Positions 29,515-40,625 of a stretch of 64,000 nt of DNA are shown here, piece after piece. This DNA comes from Pisaster brevispinus (lineage: Eukaryota > Echinodermata > Asteroidea > Forcipulatida > Asteriidae): positions 5,423,474-5,487,473 of the forward strand of contig JAMKCF010000018.1 of assembly GCA_023634235.1 (NCBI GenBank). Reading direction: 5' to 3'. The notes beneath the pieces were generated by a model. It was not told the origin of the DNA. It saw only the letters and a list, made by a program, of their open reading frames with translations, and searched no databases. Made by a program: the position numbers and the translations under genes. Position 1 is the stretch's first letter, and every line of letters begins with the position of its first letter.

Positions 29515-30088
29515 TTTGCCACAAACACCTGGAAAATGTAACAAGCGTGCTTTTTAAAAGGTATGTGCTCGAGATTGTGTTGTTTGCATAGCTTTGTCAC
29601 ACTCGCATGTCATGCATGATGTAATGTCAATGTACTGCAAGTGCAAGAGCCAAGTTACCAACACGTTCGTTAGAGCGTAAAGAAACTTTAGTTTGGAATG
29701 TTGACAGCTCTGAAATCAAGTGAAGAAGAAACTTTATACGCAACCCAGTTGTTAATCACATTGCTAATAAACTGAGTTAGTTATACATTGCTTAAAATAA
29801 AGCCCATTTTACGCGACATTTAAACATGAAACAGTTAAACGCTATTTGAGGTTAAACATTATGCATTATAGTAAAACCACGTAGGTAACAAATGAAGAAA
29901 AAGAAAAGCTCACCTTCCCCGCAATTTGCATTCCAAGTTGGATTTCCTGAATGGTATCATAATTATAAATACAGTTGCCATACATTTTGTATACATTTCT
30001 CACAATGTGTTTCCTTAGAAGCATATTTTTTGCTGTCAATTTGTTGATTTGATTCGACGAGTATTACAATGTGTGTAGCTTTTATCTT
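29515..30088. other. Gene-free stretch
   Basis: AT-rich DNA with no motif, repeat unit or splice-site pair that I can support. Confidence 0.55.
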
Positions 30089-30728
30089 TTAAAGGTATTA
30101 AACGGGACATCATCGTACAATTTTGTCTGAAAGCTTTAATACTGATTATGAACATCAGAAAACTTGTTTTCTTTGATATTTTTCCTTTTGAATTGAAGTC
30201 ATAATAAGGAAAACTGTATCTGAAAACCTCAATAATACATAAATATATATTATAACAAGATTGTAGGGGAGATGGCCTTAGCTTTCGATCCAAACCGGAC
30301 CTTCGCCAGAGGCATAAACAAGAACAAACACAAACATATCCATTTATAGGAAAAAGAGGTACAAAGGATTAAGGGAGAGTATCCAGAAAAAAGCGGGAAA
30401 ATATAGCCAATCAGAGTTATAAATTTACAAACAATGGGGTGGCTAAGAACCAATCAGAGTAAAGTAGTGAGGACAAAGGATGGTCAGTGTGAAAGGCTGG
30501 ATCACCGGACCAAAAAGGTGGTCCCGCATATAATTATTATTATTTTTTTAATGCAACAGCTTGCTTCGGTTTGTGGCAACTAAAAATAAGGACAATGTGT
30601 TTACATGCTGAACATTGTCTTGTTGTTTTCTTTTCATTATTTTCTCCTTACCCAGTATTGGTCATATAAAACTGAATACTGTCTACGACTATTTTATCAG
30701 CTCTACCAAACCTTTATAATGCATTTAA
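30089..30728. mobile_element. TTAA-bounded MITE, copy 3, split by a nested insertion
   Basis: The left end is TTAAAGGTATTAAACGGGAC. The right end is CCTTTATAATGCATTTAA. The right half carries the same AATGCAACAGCTT and GACAATGTGTTTACATGCTG words as copy 2. About 290 bp at 30,250-30,538 is foreign to the other copies; it starts near GATGGCCTTAGCTTTCGATC and ends in an (ATT)n tract. Confidence 0.75.
30250..30538. mobile_element. Retroelement-like fragment nested in MITE copy 3
   Basis: It begins with a CTTTCGATCCAAACCGGACC block related to the ACGTTTCGACCC motif elsewhere in the window and ends GCATATAATTATTATTATT. It has no open frame of its own. Confidence 0.45.
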
Positions 30729-31984
30729 CAAATGAACCCCCCCCCCCGTCGGACATTGTTGTATCATTCACATATTGTTAACACAATATAGAGGCACATC
30801 TTCTTATTGGGAGGTATTTTGCATCACCTGTTTTTGAAAGATTGAATTTATTTTCTGCCTTTGGTTTTGATAAACACATCTGATAAACACTTGAACCTGC
30901 AAAAAAAAATGCATCAAACTCGATGTTTATGTTTTAAACAAATAAACATTTTCTTATTTGTTGGTGAATTCAATGCTCATTTTTTAAATTACTGTAATCT
31001 ACAAAGTCAATTGTGAAGAAAAGAAATTGTACGGGTGTGATGTACGGGTCTTTAAAAAATAATATTTCCTCGATTTGTTATGGTTTATGTTTTGTCAGTA
31101 AGTTGAAGTTGGACTTATTGTGGTTCATATCCAAGTATGAAGTAACGATAATTTTTTTTTTTTTTTTTTTTTTTTTTTGGGGGGGCTTTGAAAACAGTTT
31201 TACTGGAATATGTTATGTAGAATTTGTAACGGTATGCAATTAATGTATAATCATTGACCTTTCAAACTGAGACGAACAAGTAATAGGGCCTATTTTTTTT
31301 CACCCACTCCTTACACTTTATCGTTAAGATTGATGAGTTGGATGTTGTCACATTCAACGGTGTTATAGTTTGACCCAAGTCTTGCCAAAAATAGAGAGTA
31401 GATTTCGGTTATTTTTGGTAAAGGTTATTTTCTTTGCATTGTGCGAATAATAAAGAACAAGAATGCTTAGTGATTTATAGCTTAAAAGATAAGTAGCAAG
31501 ACCAATGCATAAACGCACACAGCAAGGAGTATTTTTCTCCACCCAACAGAAAGTATTTTTTATTTTATTATTAGTATTTTTTTTTTTCATTCTTCTGTGT
31601 AGACACGATAAGGGCATATGGGTCTGACAACACAGCGTCTTAAAGGTCGGTACATGCATAGACATGATTTCATTAGCAATGGAAGATTGAAAGTTGATTC
31701 TTGGCGACGTAGTCTCTGTCATTTTGATGAATACCTCACGAGATCAAAGGGTGTGTAGTGTGAACCGAGTTGTCACCCACATAGTCCCATTTGGGGTATT
31801 CTTCAATTTACTCCCATTTTGGGTTCCGACTCTCCCAATTGGGATATCCTGAACTGAACCATTTTCTCCCAGTTCCAGCCCTTGGGTGCAATATCAACTA
31901 ATCTACCCTGACTGGGATATACATCGACTCTGATTGGAATGCACTTCTCCTAAGAAGGGTATAAATTATACCACATCGGGGTTG
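30729..31984. other. Gene-free stretch
   Basis: It has a poly-C run near 30,737 and a poly-T run followed by poly-G at 31,151-31,186. At 31,770-31,860 there are spaced TCCCAATTGGGA-like palindromes. No supported exon. Confidence 0.5.
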
Positions 31985-32097
31985 GATTTCACAAAGAGTT
32001 AAGACTAGTCTTGTCTCGAGTTAGGACGAGTTACTCGTCCTAACTTAGGACTAGCCTTAAGTTTTTAATAACTCAACTAGTCCTAAGTAAGGTTAGT
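31985..32097. mobile_element. Palindromic repeat with GGACGAGTTACTCGTCC centre
   Basis: It runs from AGTTAAGACTAGTCTTG through the perfect centre AGGACGAGTTACTCGTCCT to AACTAGTCCTAAGTAAGG. The arms are made of GGACTAGTCC-type words. It is a small fold-back element with no coding content. Confidence 0.6.
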
Positions 32098-32340
32098 ATA
32101 AAGTTGTACACCTCACTCCCCACCCCAAAAATAATAATAATAAATAAATTAACAAATAAATAAATACATTTTAATAAACACATTTTTAGAAAAAAAAACC
32201 AATATTAACCAATAAATACCCCCAAAATTGTAATAATAAAACAATAATGAAAAACCCCCATATATAAACATAAATTGGCCTATCCGGCAAATATCGGTAG
32301 TACATGTGAACCAGCTTAAATGCTAAGTAATGATTGTATA

Positions 32341-32479
32341 GACCGTGCAAGTCTCGCGCGTATTCGAACATTTTTGGGACCACTGTGGTCCCACGTACAT
32401 TGCTTTAACGCGTGAAAGAAACAAACTCACGCGCTTTAACGGATCCCAATGTTCGAATACGCGCGAGACTTGCACAGTC
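32341..32479. mobile_element. TA-flanked fold-back MITE, about 139 bp
   Basis: The left arm GACCGTGCAAGTCTCGCGCG continues TATTCGAACAT. The right arm ATGTTCGAATACGCGCGAGA continues CTTGCACAGTC. The arms match over about 38 bp with one mismatch, and TA dinucleotides flank both sides (32,339-32,340 and 32,480-32,481). TA flanks suggest a Tc1/mariner-type origin (inference). Confidence 0.85.
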
Positions 32480-32481
32480 TA

Positions 32482-34215
32482 TTGGTATTGGTTACGGGTG
32501 ACCTTGATTTTCTCCCCTTCAACTCAATATAATCAAACCCCGGTTGGGATGAAAATTAGGGTGGTTCCTTTTTGAACAACGAATACTAGCATCCTATATA
32601 CTGTTAATGGATACAGGGAACATGAATAAGTGACAGCGTGATAAAGGTCTACTTAACACTATTTTATTCTCAGCGGGCTAACTGAATTTAGCTATCTGTA
32701 TTTAAGTTTTCGGCTGGCCAGTTCAAAATGCTAAAAAATAATCTTGAAAGTTCACCCACCGAGCAGACAAATTATCACAAAACCTCATCCGCTTTTGAAT
32801 AATTTACTTGACGTTGACAGTGCAAGGGGTTGGTAAATTGAGGTTTCATGTAAAACTGATGGTCATGACTGCAATGATGGTATTAATTTTCCGCGTAGCG
32901 GTAATGGTTTATAAAAATGTATAAAAAGGTAATTCACTGCTAGTTTCCTGCTAGTAAGTTAATGAAAAAAACAAATGAAACCAACCCCCACCCCAAACAT
33001 CTTGTTTATGTATTAAACTAAACATAAACGTTAGGAAATGTCTGCTGCGAACATATTCTAGCAGAGTCCCCTGCCCCTATACAAATATATAACTGAAGAA
33101 AAATTAACAACAGCTTAAGACAATACACGACGAACAAATAAGTTGCTTTGATCTCCTTGCAAATGTTTTTACGTAAACTGCAACGGGAAGTCAGTTTAAC
33201 TGGCGCAGCGGTGTATTGACGTCACACTGTTTCAAATTATAAAATCGGATCTGCGTACTGTTGTTTAAAAACATCTAGACGACACTGGGTTACTCTAAAG
33301 TCTCTGTTAGACGGGTTTGTAATGTAAATATCGAAGTTTACGAAAAAACAACAACAAGCTGAATCCCCTCCTAAGAGCAATGCCTAGGGACCTAAACAGC
33401 GTTTTACATCACACCTTATCGTCCATTAAATCGTTCACAATACCCTCTTGCTGACGTTTACTTCCCGAATAACAGGTTTAACGCGAGAAATCGCGGGATT
33501 AATTGGTAAAATAACATCTTTAAAGGATTAAATAAGTATCGTATTAAAAGTCACGAAGGAACAGTACTTTGATCAAAACATTGATGAACGCAAGTATGTT
33601 TTTCTTTTCGATGGACCGGCACTATATCCAATCACATTAGTCACAGCAGCATTTTATCTGTATTCCTTTGAATTTCAAACGTTTGTTTCTAACCAGGCCT
33701 TACGCAAGTTATGCTTTCCCATGGTTTTCAACACTTTTAGATTTGCTGCTTGAAAACTGTACCTGTTTCCATTTGCTTTGAGAAATAGATACTAACTCAA
33801 AAGGGAAAACAAAGAGTACGATAAACAAATTACAGTCTACAGCAATTTGACGCAACTGTAAAAATTGGGATCTGGAATGACAACTTACGTAACAAAGCAA
33901 AACGATGTTGAAAGCAGCACATCTCAACAAGTTTGGTTACATTTTAAAAATAAGAGCCTTATGACTTGTTAAAAGTCACATGAGAAAATTATAAATGGAC
34001 AAGAAAAGGGGGAGATTAGGTTAGCTGAAGATATTTCACAACGTATTATTAATTGCCGTTCAGGGGTGCTGGGGGATGACTTCTCGTCAATGTGCAAACG
34101 ATTCAATTCAAAAATTACTTTCAATTGCAATCAGAAGAACCACACAAATTAAATAAATAAACAATAGTAATAAATAATAATGAATAAAAATACAAGACTG
34201 AAACAGCTAAAGCCT
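32482..34215. other. Gene-free stretch
   Basis: No supported exon. It would be the promoter-proximal part of the first intron if the 34.4-kb promoter serves the peptide gene. Confidence 0.5.
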
Positions 34216-34416
34216 ACCTGTGGTGATTGCAGAGCGCGCGAGTTCTGACTCACTTGGCGGGTGTACTGTGCGTTTCAACGGGCTCACTCGCTGTTGGCGT
34301 ATACACTCTCGTTTTCTAGACTCGTGCCGTGTTCGCGCGGAAATAAACGTGTCAGTTTCGTCTGCGATCTCAACGCTTAGTGACGACTCCAGCGCAAAAC
34401 TCTGACTTTATAAACC
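34216..34416 (-). promoter_or_regulatory. Candidate TATA promoter and non-coding first exon
   Basis: On the minus strand a TATA box (GGTTTATAAAGTC, about 34,406-34,416) is followed about 30 nt later by GTCGTCACTAAGC, a plausible start site. About 165 nt of unusually CpG-rich sequence follow and then a donor, CACCACAG|GTAGGC, at 34,215/34,216. The first ATG-bearing exon of a signal-peptide gene on this strand is at 10,408, where only seven nucleotides precede the ATG after a strong acceptor. That gene therefore needs an upstream 5' UTR exon. Linking the two is inference and implies a 24-kb intron. Confidence 0.45.
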
Positions 34417-35182
34417 CCACCCGCGCAAAGCATTTTGGGATTTCTTCAAAGTTCCGCCTGGCCCCGATCTTATCAATCTAGTATTGACTGTGCGCTTCGC
34501 TGGTACTGCGTCTATTTACTCAGCAAGGTCCATTTACTAGTTTCCGTCAAGTTAAAATAAAAGTTTTCCTCAGCGACGCGAACTTCAACCTAATGACGTA
34601 CTTAAAACAGATCAACGCACATGAGTAATTTTTTTGCGTCTGTGCTTGTTGTTATGCAGTCGAGACACTGCCAAACTGAAAGCAAAGGAAGCATGGATAT
34701 ATTTGGTCACCAATTGATTGTTTGCTTCAGTGACGTGTAAAGAAAAGGCTATCTTTTTTAGCAGTCGTAGACTCGTTCAGTTGAAAGCGTGATTGCTGGA
34801 ATCCCTCCCCCGGAACTTACGTAGTTAAAAGCCCACCAGAGTGACATAGGCTCTTGTATATCACGGACTGTGGGAGATGTGATGGTGATTGTCGGAGATG
34901 CCCATTCGCCACACCCTTCAAAATAGATTTATCTAAAAAACAAAAGCCATAGACAGTGGGGTCCATGAACATGAGAGGGGGTGGCAGAGGATGCTTATTG
35001 CATCCACATAGTGACGCCATATGCTATTTAAAAAATAACAAAAAAATATAAATGATTAACATAAGACAAAACAGGCTTTTAGAATCAGCTAAACTGATAC
35101 ACGCTGGGAGCTTTAAAAAAGCATTTGAGATTTGAAAAAGGGGTGTTTCCTTAAACCACAACGATTAGATTTTACCCAGATT
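34417..35182. other. Gene-free stretch
   Basis: Upstream of the candidate minus-strand promoter. No supported exon. Confidence 0.5.
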
Positions 35183-35310
35183 TACTGCAAAAAATGGGGC
35201 GTTAAAATTGACACCATGGATGTTGTCACAAAAAAATATAGTTACTAAAAGAAAAATCAAAATGAACACCTAAGGGTGTTAAAAAAAGGTAATTACCCCA
35301 GTTTTTGCAG
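35183..35310. mobile_element. MITE with ACTGCAAAAA ends, copy 2
   Basis: The ends are TACTGCAAAAAATGGGGCG and ACCCCAGTTTTTGCAGT, with GACACCATGGATGTTGTCAC inside. It is related to 4,151-4,371 but shorter. Confidence 0.65.
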
Positions 35311-36660
35311 TGTGTTGTTTCAAGAGTTCACACATTACCGGATCATTATGATCCACTTTTGGGTCGTTTAGGACTAAGGGTCAAACCCAAACATGATGTT
35401 GTTCCTTGAGAGTTATGAAACATTTTAATGAAAGTTTAATGACGGCGTAAAACATTTAAGGCTCTTTTTGTAATCATTTTGTTCTGACAATAAACGTGTA
35501 ACTTTGCCATAGTCGTATGTTTTTTTACAGAATTAAAACAAACGCCAAAGTGCAGAATTATGTTAATATTAAAGCTTTTAATTGTAAAATTTTAGGTATT
35601 TTAAATACTTGCGAATCTGCAAAGTCATAACAATGTTTGCTTTTAGTTTACTGTTTAGTAAATAATTGTAGGATTGTAATGTAGGCGTCAGCGCCGTAAC
35701 TGGGGTAAAACTTGAGGGGACACAATGGGATGCACCATTTATTCAGGAGTCACTTCTGGCCAAGTTTCCGTTTACCTTTTTCTTTACAAAGTCCATTTTC
35801 AGCGCATAAAAAAAAAGAATAACTTACTATTCGTTATAAGATAATCTAGCAAATTGCCTGCGTGTAAAATGGATAAATAGTTTTTAAAAACTCCGGACAT
35901 GTCTCATCCAAAAAGTCAAGAATTCAAATGGGGCACACGGGGGAACGGACATCAATTGGGGGGGGGGGGGGGGGCACGTGCCCCCGCTACGCTACTTGTA
36001 GGCCTATGCGTCAATAATCTATCGAATTTATTTTGGGCATTGCTTCTCATTTTACCGCCGATCTTAAATATTTACTACATGTCTATGCGACTTACGCCAG
36101 CTATAAACTTAACAAATAATCATAACATATTTGTAAAAATAAGAAGATAAAATAAAAACTTTATAAATCAATATAGCATATATGGAATCTTGAAATTGAG
36201 AAAGACAGCGTCTAAGAGGACAGATATTGTTATTCCTTAGGAACAGGTGGCAGATCCGTAACTTCCTTTAAATAATGAAATGCTAATAACTAACTAAATA
36301 CACAAAATCACAATAGTCTGGTAATATTTGTAATCAGAATTACGCGCCCAAACGGCTTAACCTGTTTTTCTCAAAATATTGAAGACCGTGGGTTATTTAG
36401 TGTGGCAATACATTGAGTTCATTATAAAGTCATCACGCTAAATTTAAGGGACAAACTGGTGATTTATAAAAAGTATATCATTCTCCAGTAACCTGAGCCT
36501 CCAGGTTGCTTGGAACTTAATTTGTTCTGTGTAAACAGGTTTTATTTTCGTTCAAGGATGCAATCTCACCTCCTAAAATGAATATATTGTATGTTTCACC
36601 GAGATTCTACCTAAGGCTGATTTCATATTGAAGTTGTGTCATGGCGGACGAGCGGTCTAC
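35311..36660. other. Gene-free stretch
   Basis: It has a poly-G run at 35,959-35,974. A CATGGCGGACGAGCGG start-like context at 36,640-36,655 is cut off 5 bp later by transposon copy B. No other supported exon. Confidence 0.5.
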
Positions 36661-38754
36661 TACACTGTAAAAAAAAAAAAATGGGCAAAAATTTCCCAAC
36701 TTTTTGCCCAACGTTGGTACGATAGTCAACATGTACATCTATTGGGCAATTTCTACCCAACGGTCGTTGGGTAATCCCCGTCCCCAACTATTATTAAGTA
36801 AACATTTTACACAACAGTTGGACCATAAAAAAAAAACCAGTTGGGTTCTTTACATTGCCCATCTACTGGATCATAACAAATAACCAACAGTTGGCGAAAA
36901 AATTTACCCAAACATTGGAGAACATTTTGACCAAATGTTGGAAATCTGATTGCATGTCACCAACACTTGGGCATCACGTCCCATACATTTACTCAACAGT
37001 TGGAAACTTTAGGGCCAAAACATTGAAATTTGTGAAGGTGTCTTTGAAACATTAGGGAGCAAATTGTGGTTTTTGAGCAAATTGATAGTGGGGGAAAAAA
37101 CGATCCAGGTCTCTAAAAAGTGATAGACACCAACGTTTTAACCAGTTCATAAATTTGTACATTTGAAAGTTTTACAGTTACATTAACAAAAGGTGTCATG
37201 AAAGTTAACAGCCACGAATTGTCGCATGACTGCTTGAAATGGTTTATTCTGATACAATTTATCCTACTAAACTTCGTAGTCTAGACACTATTGTGTACAT
37301 TTAACCAGTAAAAAAAATTGTACATTTGATAGTTTCACAGATACATTGACAAAATGTGTAATGAATGTTAACAGCCACGAATTGTCGCATGACTGCTTGA
37401 AATGGTTTATTCTGAGCCAACTTCTGAGAAAAACTGATAAAAGAAGTTAACCAAGTTTGAGGGAAACACTGTCTCACTTGTCTTTTTCTAGAGACACAGA
37501 TGAGTGTTACTATCCAACTTTTGTGATGATATTGAATGTGATTTTTGTATTGCTTCTAATGCACAAATGCTGTGTGTAAAAATAAAATCTTTCTTAAAAT
37601 AAGAAAAACAAACCCAGCTATGTTTAAATTCTATTTTTGCTGGCCCAATAAAATAAGGTCAATCCAGACAGGCCTTTGTGATACTGAATAGTGACTGATA
37701 GTGATAATATAGTGACTGATAAATTATAGCTCCAAAGTCAAGGTGGACAGGCAATGCCTGTCAATACTCAAGTAATTTAATATTTGCATCGTAAATAAAA
37801 CCACCCATACAGTCTAACTTAGCTACACTAGTAAATTTCTAAAGGCAAGCGTCTGTCTCATCTTGAAAATGGCTCAATCTAATGCATGTTGACCAGTGAA
37901 CAAACTGTTATTCATTAATAATAATACCACAGTAACGCCACAGTTATACAACTCCTGTCTGTGATCGTCACCATGGATATATTTTATACAATACTAGAGT
38001 ACTACTGCTGTAACGTATGACTGTGTTTGAGCATTGTTTGAGCAGAGCTAAGCAGAAATGTAACTACAAAACCGCTTTGACGGGTTTCCATAATAGACAG
38101 CTTTATGGTCTACATCTAGGCCTGCAATCCCTACATAAGTTCTTATTGTATTAGTACAGGCACAATTTCTTACCGGTGAATGTGTGTTTAAGTTCCTCTA
38201 GACCCCAATATTGTCAAGAAGTTCTACTAGGTCCGACATGATGACCCAGATAACAATTTAACGTTCTTACAACGTTGTAAATGAAGTCAGACTTTGGTGT
38301 AAGTAACGTTAATTATTTAACGTTGTAACAACGAATCGTTGTCGACTCCCCTATACGTCTTCTTAACGTATACTCTCAAAAAAAAGTGTAAAATGTTGCT
38401 GTGTAAAACTGCTGGCTAAAAATGTGTAACTTTTGATCGATTTTGGGTAAAACAACAATTTTTGTTGTACACCTCACTTGTGTAAAATAAAATACAAAAT
38501 AATAAAATTCCTCCAACTTATGAGGGATTGTCAAATTTTCTACTCAAAAAAAGGGTAGTTGAAACAATACAACATTTGTGCGCATTTGTTGGGTATCGGT
38601 TGCCCAACGCCTATGACTACAAGTACATCTAATGCTGGGTACTTTTTGTTATTTTCCAAACTGCAAAATGTGCCAAATAGTGGGTAAAAAAGGACCACCA
38701 AATGCAAAAAGGAATCTACCCAGTAAATAATTACCCAGTACTTTTAACTGTATA
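36661..38754 (-). mobile_element. Inner transposon, copy B (inverted relative to copy A)
   Basis: It starts TACACTGTAAAAAAAA and ends CCCAGTACTTTTAACTGTA. Read on the minus strand it follows copy A from end to end. It has fewer than two 165-bp satellite units (about 37,140-37,415) and lacks the copy A segment at about 12,912-13,144, which explains its 2.1-kb length. No transposase is present. Confidence 0.85.
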
Positions 38755-38756
38755 CA

Positions 38757-39060
38757 TCGGACGCAAGTTCCGATAGTTGAATCACCGGTGTGTATAGGCT
38801 CGAATCCCGGTCATGACACTTGCGTCCTTGAGCAAGGCACTTAACCATAAATGCTTCTCTAAGCCCAGGTGTATAAATGAGAGGACTGAGACAGTTTTGT
38901 GTTGGATTAACCCCTTGGCAGTTGATAGTTCCTAGGGAAGATTAGGAGGCTATAGGAATAATCTAAAAAGTATGCCTGATGATCACGGAAAATAATGTTG
39001 TCAAGCGCCTTGATCTAGCTACTCAAATATGTATGCTATATAAAAACCAAGCATTTTTAT
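38757..39060 (+). repeat. SINE with tRNA-like head
   Basis: It has a B-box-like word GGCTCGAATCCCGG followed by GACACTTGCGTCCTTGAGCA and GGCACTTAACC. It ends CTATATAAAAACCAAGC and a T-rich tail. It abuts the right end of transposon copy B. The CCTTGAGCAAGGCACTTAACC word is widespread in deuterostome SINE-like repeats (general knowledge). Confidence 0.65.
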
Positions 39061-39344
39061 TTAATATTTAGCACTGGTCGCCAAGCATTGAATTATAAAA
39101 TTTAACCAATTAAAAATAAATTGTGATATATAGGCTGTTTGGAACAGGTACCCTAGTAAATTCTATTGAGCAAATTAATCTGGACTTGCATTCAATTCAA
39201 GGTGTTAAGTAGATATGTTTGCTAAGCAAAAGATTTGCCGGGCATCGGTCACAATGGTATTCTGGAAGGTAACCAGTTTCCGCTAAGCAATATTTTACTG
39301 TTCAAAGCAATGTCAGTGTGCATATAACTTGAAACCTTGGCCGA
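39061..39344. other. Gene-free stretch
   Basis: It contains GCTAAGCAAAA-type words related to the adjacent MITE. Possibly an older nested copy. Confidence 0.4.
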
Positions 39345-39515
39345 ATGTCATACAATAAGCAGAAAATATTGCTTAACAATTTTCTGCTAAGCCAAAATTA
39401 ACAGGAAACATTTATAGATGTTACATAGTATATGGTATTTTTGCTGGTAACTTTATTCCGGCAAGCATATTACCAGGCTACTATTTGTGCTTAAGCAGCT
39501 TTATGAAATTGTGCC
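39345..39515. mobile_element. MITE, TTTCATAAAGCTGCTT family, partial copy
   Basis: It shares TCTGCTAAGCCAAAA, TTGCTGGTAACTTT and a right end TTAAGCAGCTTTATGAAATT with 1,698-1,892 and 49,585-49,752. Confidence 0.55.
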
Positions 39516-40447
39516 CTTTTTAGTGTAAATCAGTGATATACTGATTAACATTATTCCTTTCTTTATGGAGCTGTAGATGTATACGAGGTTGTTTTTTGTA
39601 CACACCATGGCAAATGTAGTACTTACTAATATTCCTTAAACAGGGAACAGACTATTTTTCCCCTTCAGCCTCGGTTTTGCCGCATTAGACTGAATGAGAG
39701 TTAAGCAAGATGGCCGTTCCCCAGGTAATATGTCACGGCAAAAGTTCAATCTCTGAAACAACAACAACTTACATATTGTATAGATTAAGGATAGTCTATT
39801 CGAGAATCGAAGAACAGTACACAGCGCCCACTTGAAGACAAAAAAGGTAAACATTAATCAAACAGATGGGTTTATAGTTCACATAAGAAAACAAATCACG
39901 TCAGTCAATATGGAATAAGCATATAAATTAGAAAATGCATTATTAAGCATTGCGTAAGTATTGTATGTCACAAATGGTATTTTCTATTGAAGGACAGTAG
40001 TGTAATGACCCGGCCCAAGCTGTGAACAACATATGCCCAGCATATGCCCACTTGGTATTTTGGCTGGCAGCATTTTCTATTCAGCAAAATCTGTTTGTAC
40101 TCATGGCATTTATTCATTATTATTTATTGTTCTAGTTAGCATCTTTGCTGATCAGAAGCAATGACATCTGAAATAATTTTTATTCATGTTTACCCTTGTG
40201 TATTTATTTATTTATTTGAGAACTATTTGTTTAACTGGTGTCCAATAGCAGATGAGTGCCACAATTACAATGATATAGTAGAAAACGAAAGAACAGTTTG
40301 CATTATTTAACATTTATTTAGTTTAATTTTCGAAAATGAGATTTTAACATGTCTGCATGATTTAGTGATGGCAACGGAGCACTTCAAAGGTGTCCAACAC
40401 GAGGGCTTGCAAATATCAGCCAGAAACCATTTACTTAAAAGAGGCGC
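39516..40447. other. Gene-free stretch
   Basis: A plus-strand AAGATGGCCGTTCCCCAG|GTAATA at 39,708-39,731 has the look of a five-codon first exon, but nothing downstream supports it. Confidence 0.4.
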
Positions 40448-40625
40448 TGTCGTGGTCAGAGCAGGCCTTCGGCTGTACATGGAATTATGAACTCTCACCT
40501 AGTTACTGCACGCGCTCGCCTCTCCCCCTCCGTACCAATCGATGGAGAGATCGCGCACGTGCGGTAACTGGGTGAGAAATCATAATTCCATGCGCAGCTA
40601 AAGACCTGCTTTAATCATGACGACA
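40448..40625. mobile_element. Fold-back MITE with TGTCGTGGTCA ends
   Basis: The left arm TGTCGTGGTCAGAGCAGGCC continues to ATGGAATTATGAACTCTCACC. The right arm GGTGAGAAATCATAATTCCAT continues to GACCTGCTTTAATCATGACGACA. The arms pair over about 65 bp with mismatches around a short central loop. A related half-arm occurs at about 49,780-49,835 (TTATAATTGTATG ... ATGATCAAGACGACAG). Non-coding. Confidence 0.75.
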
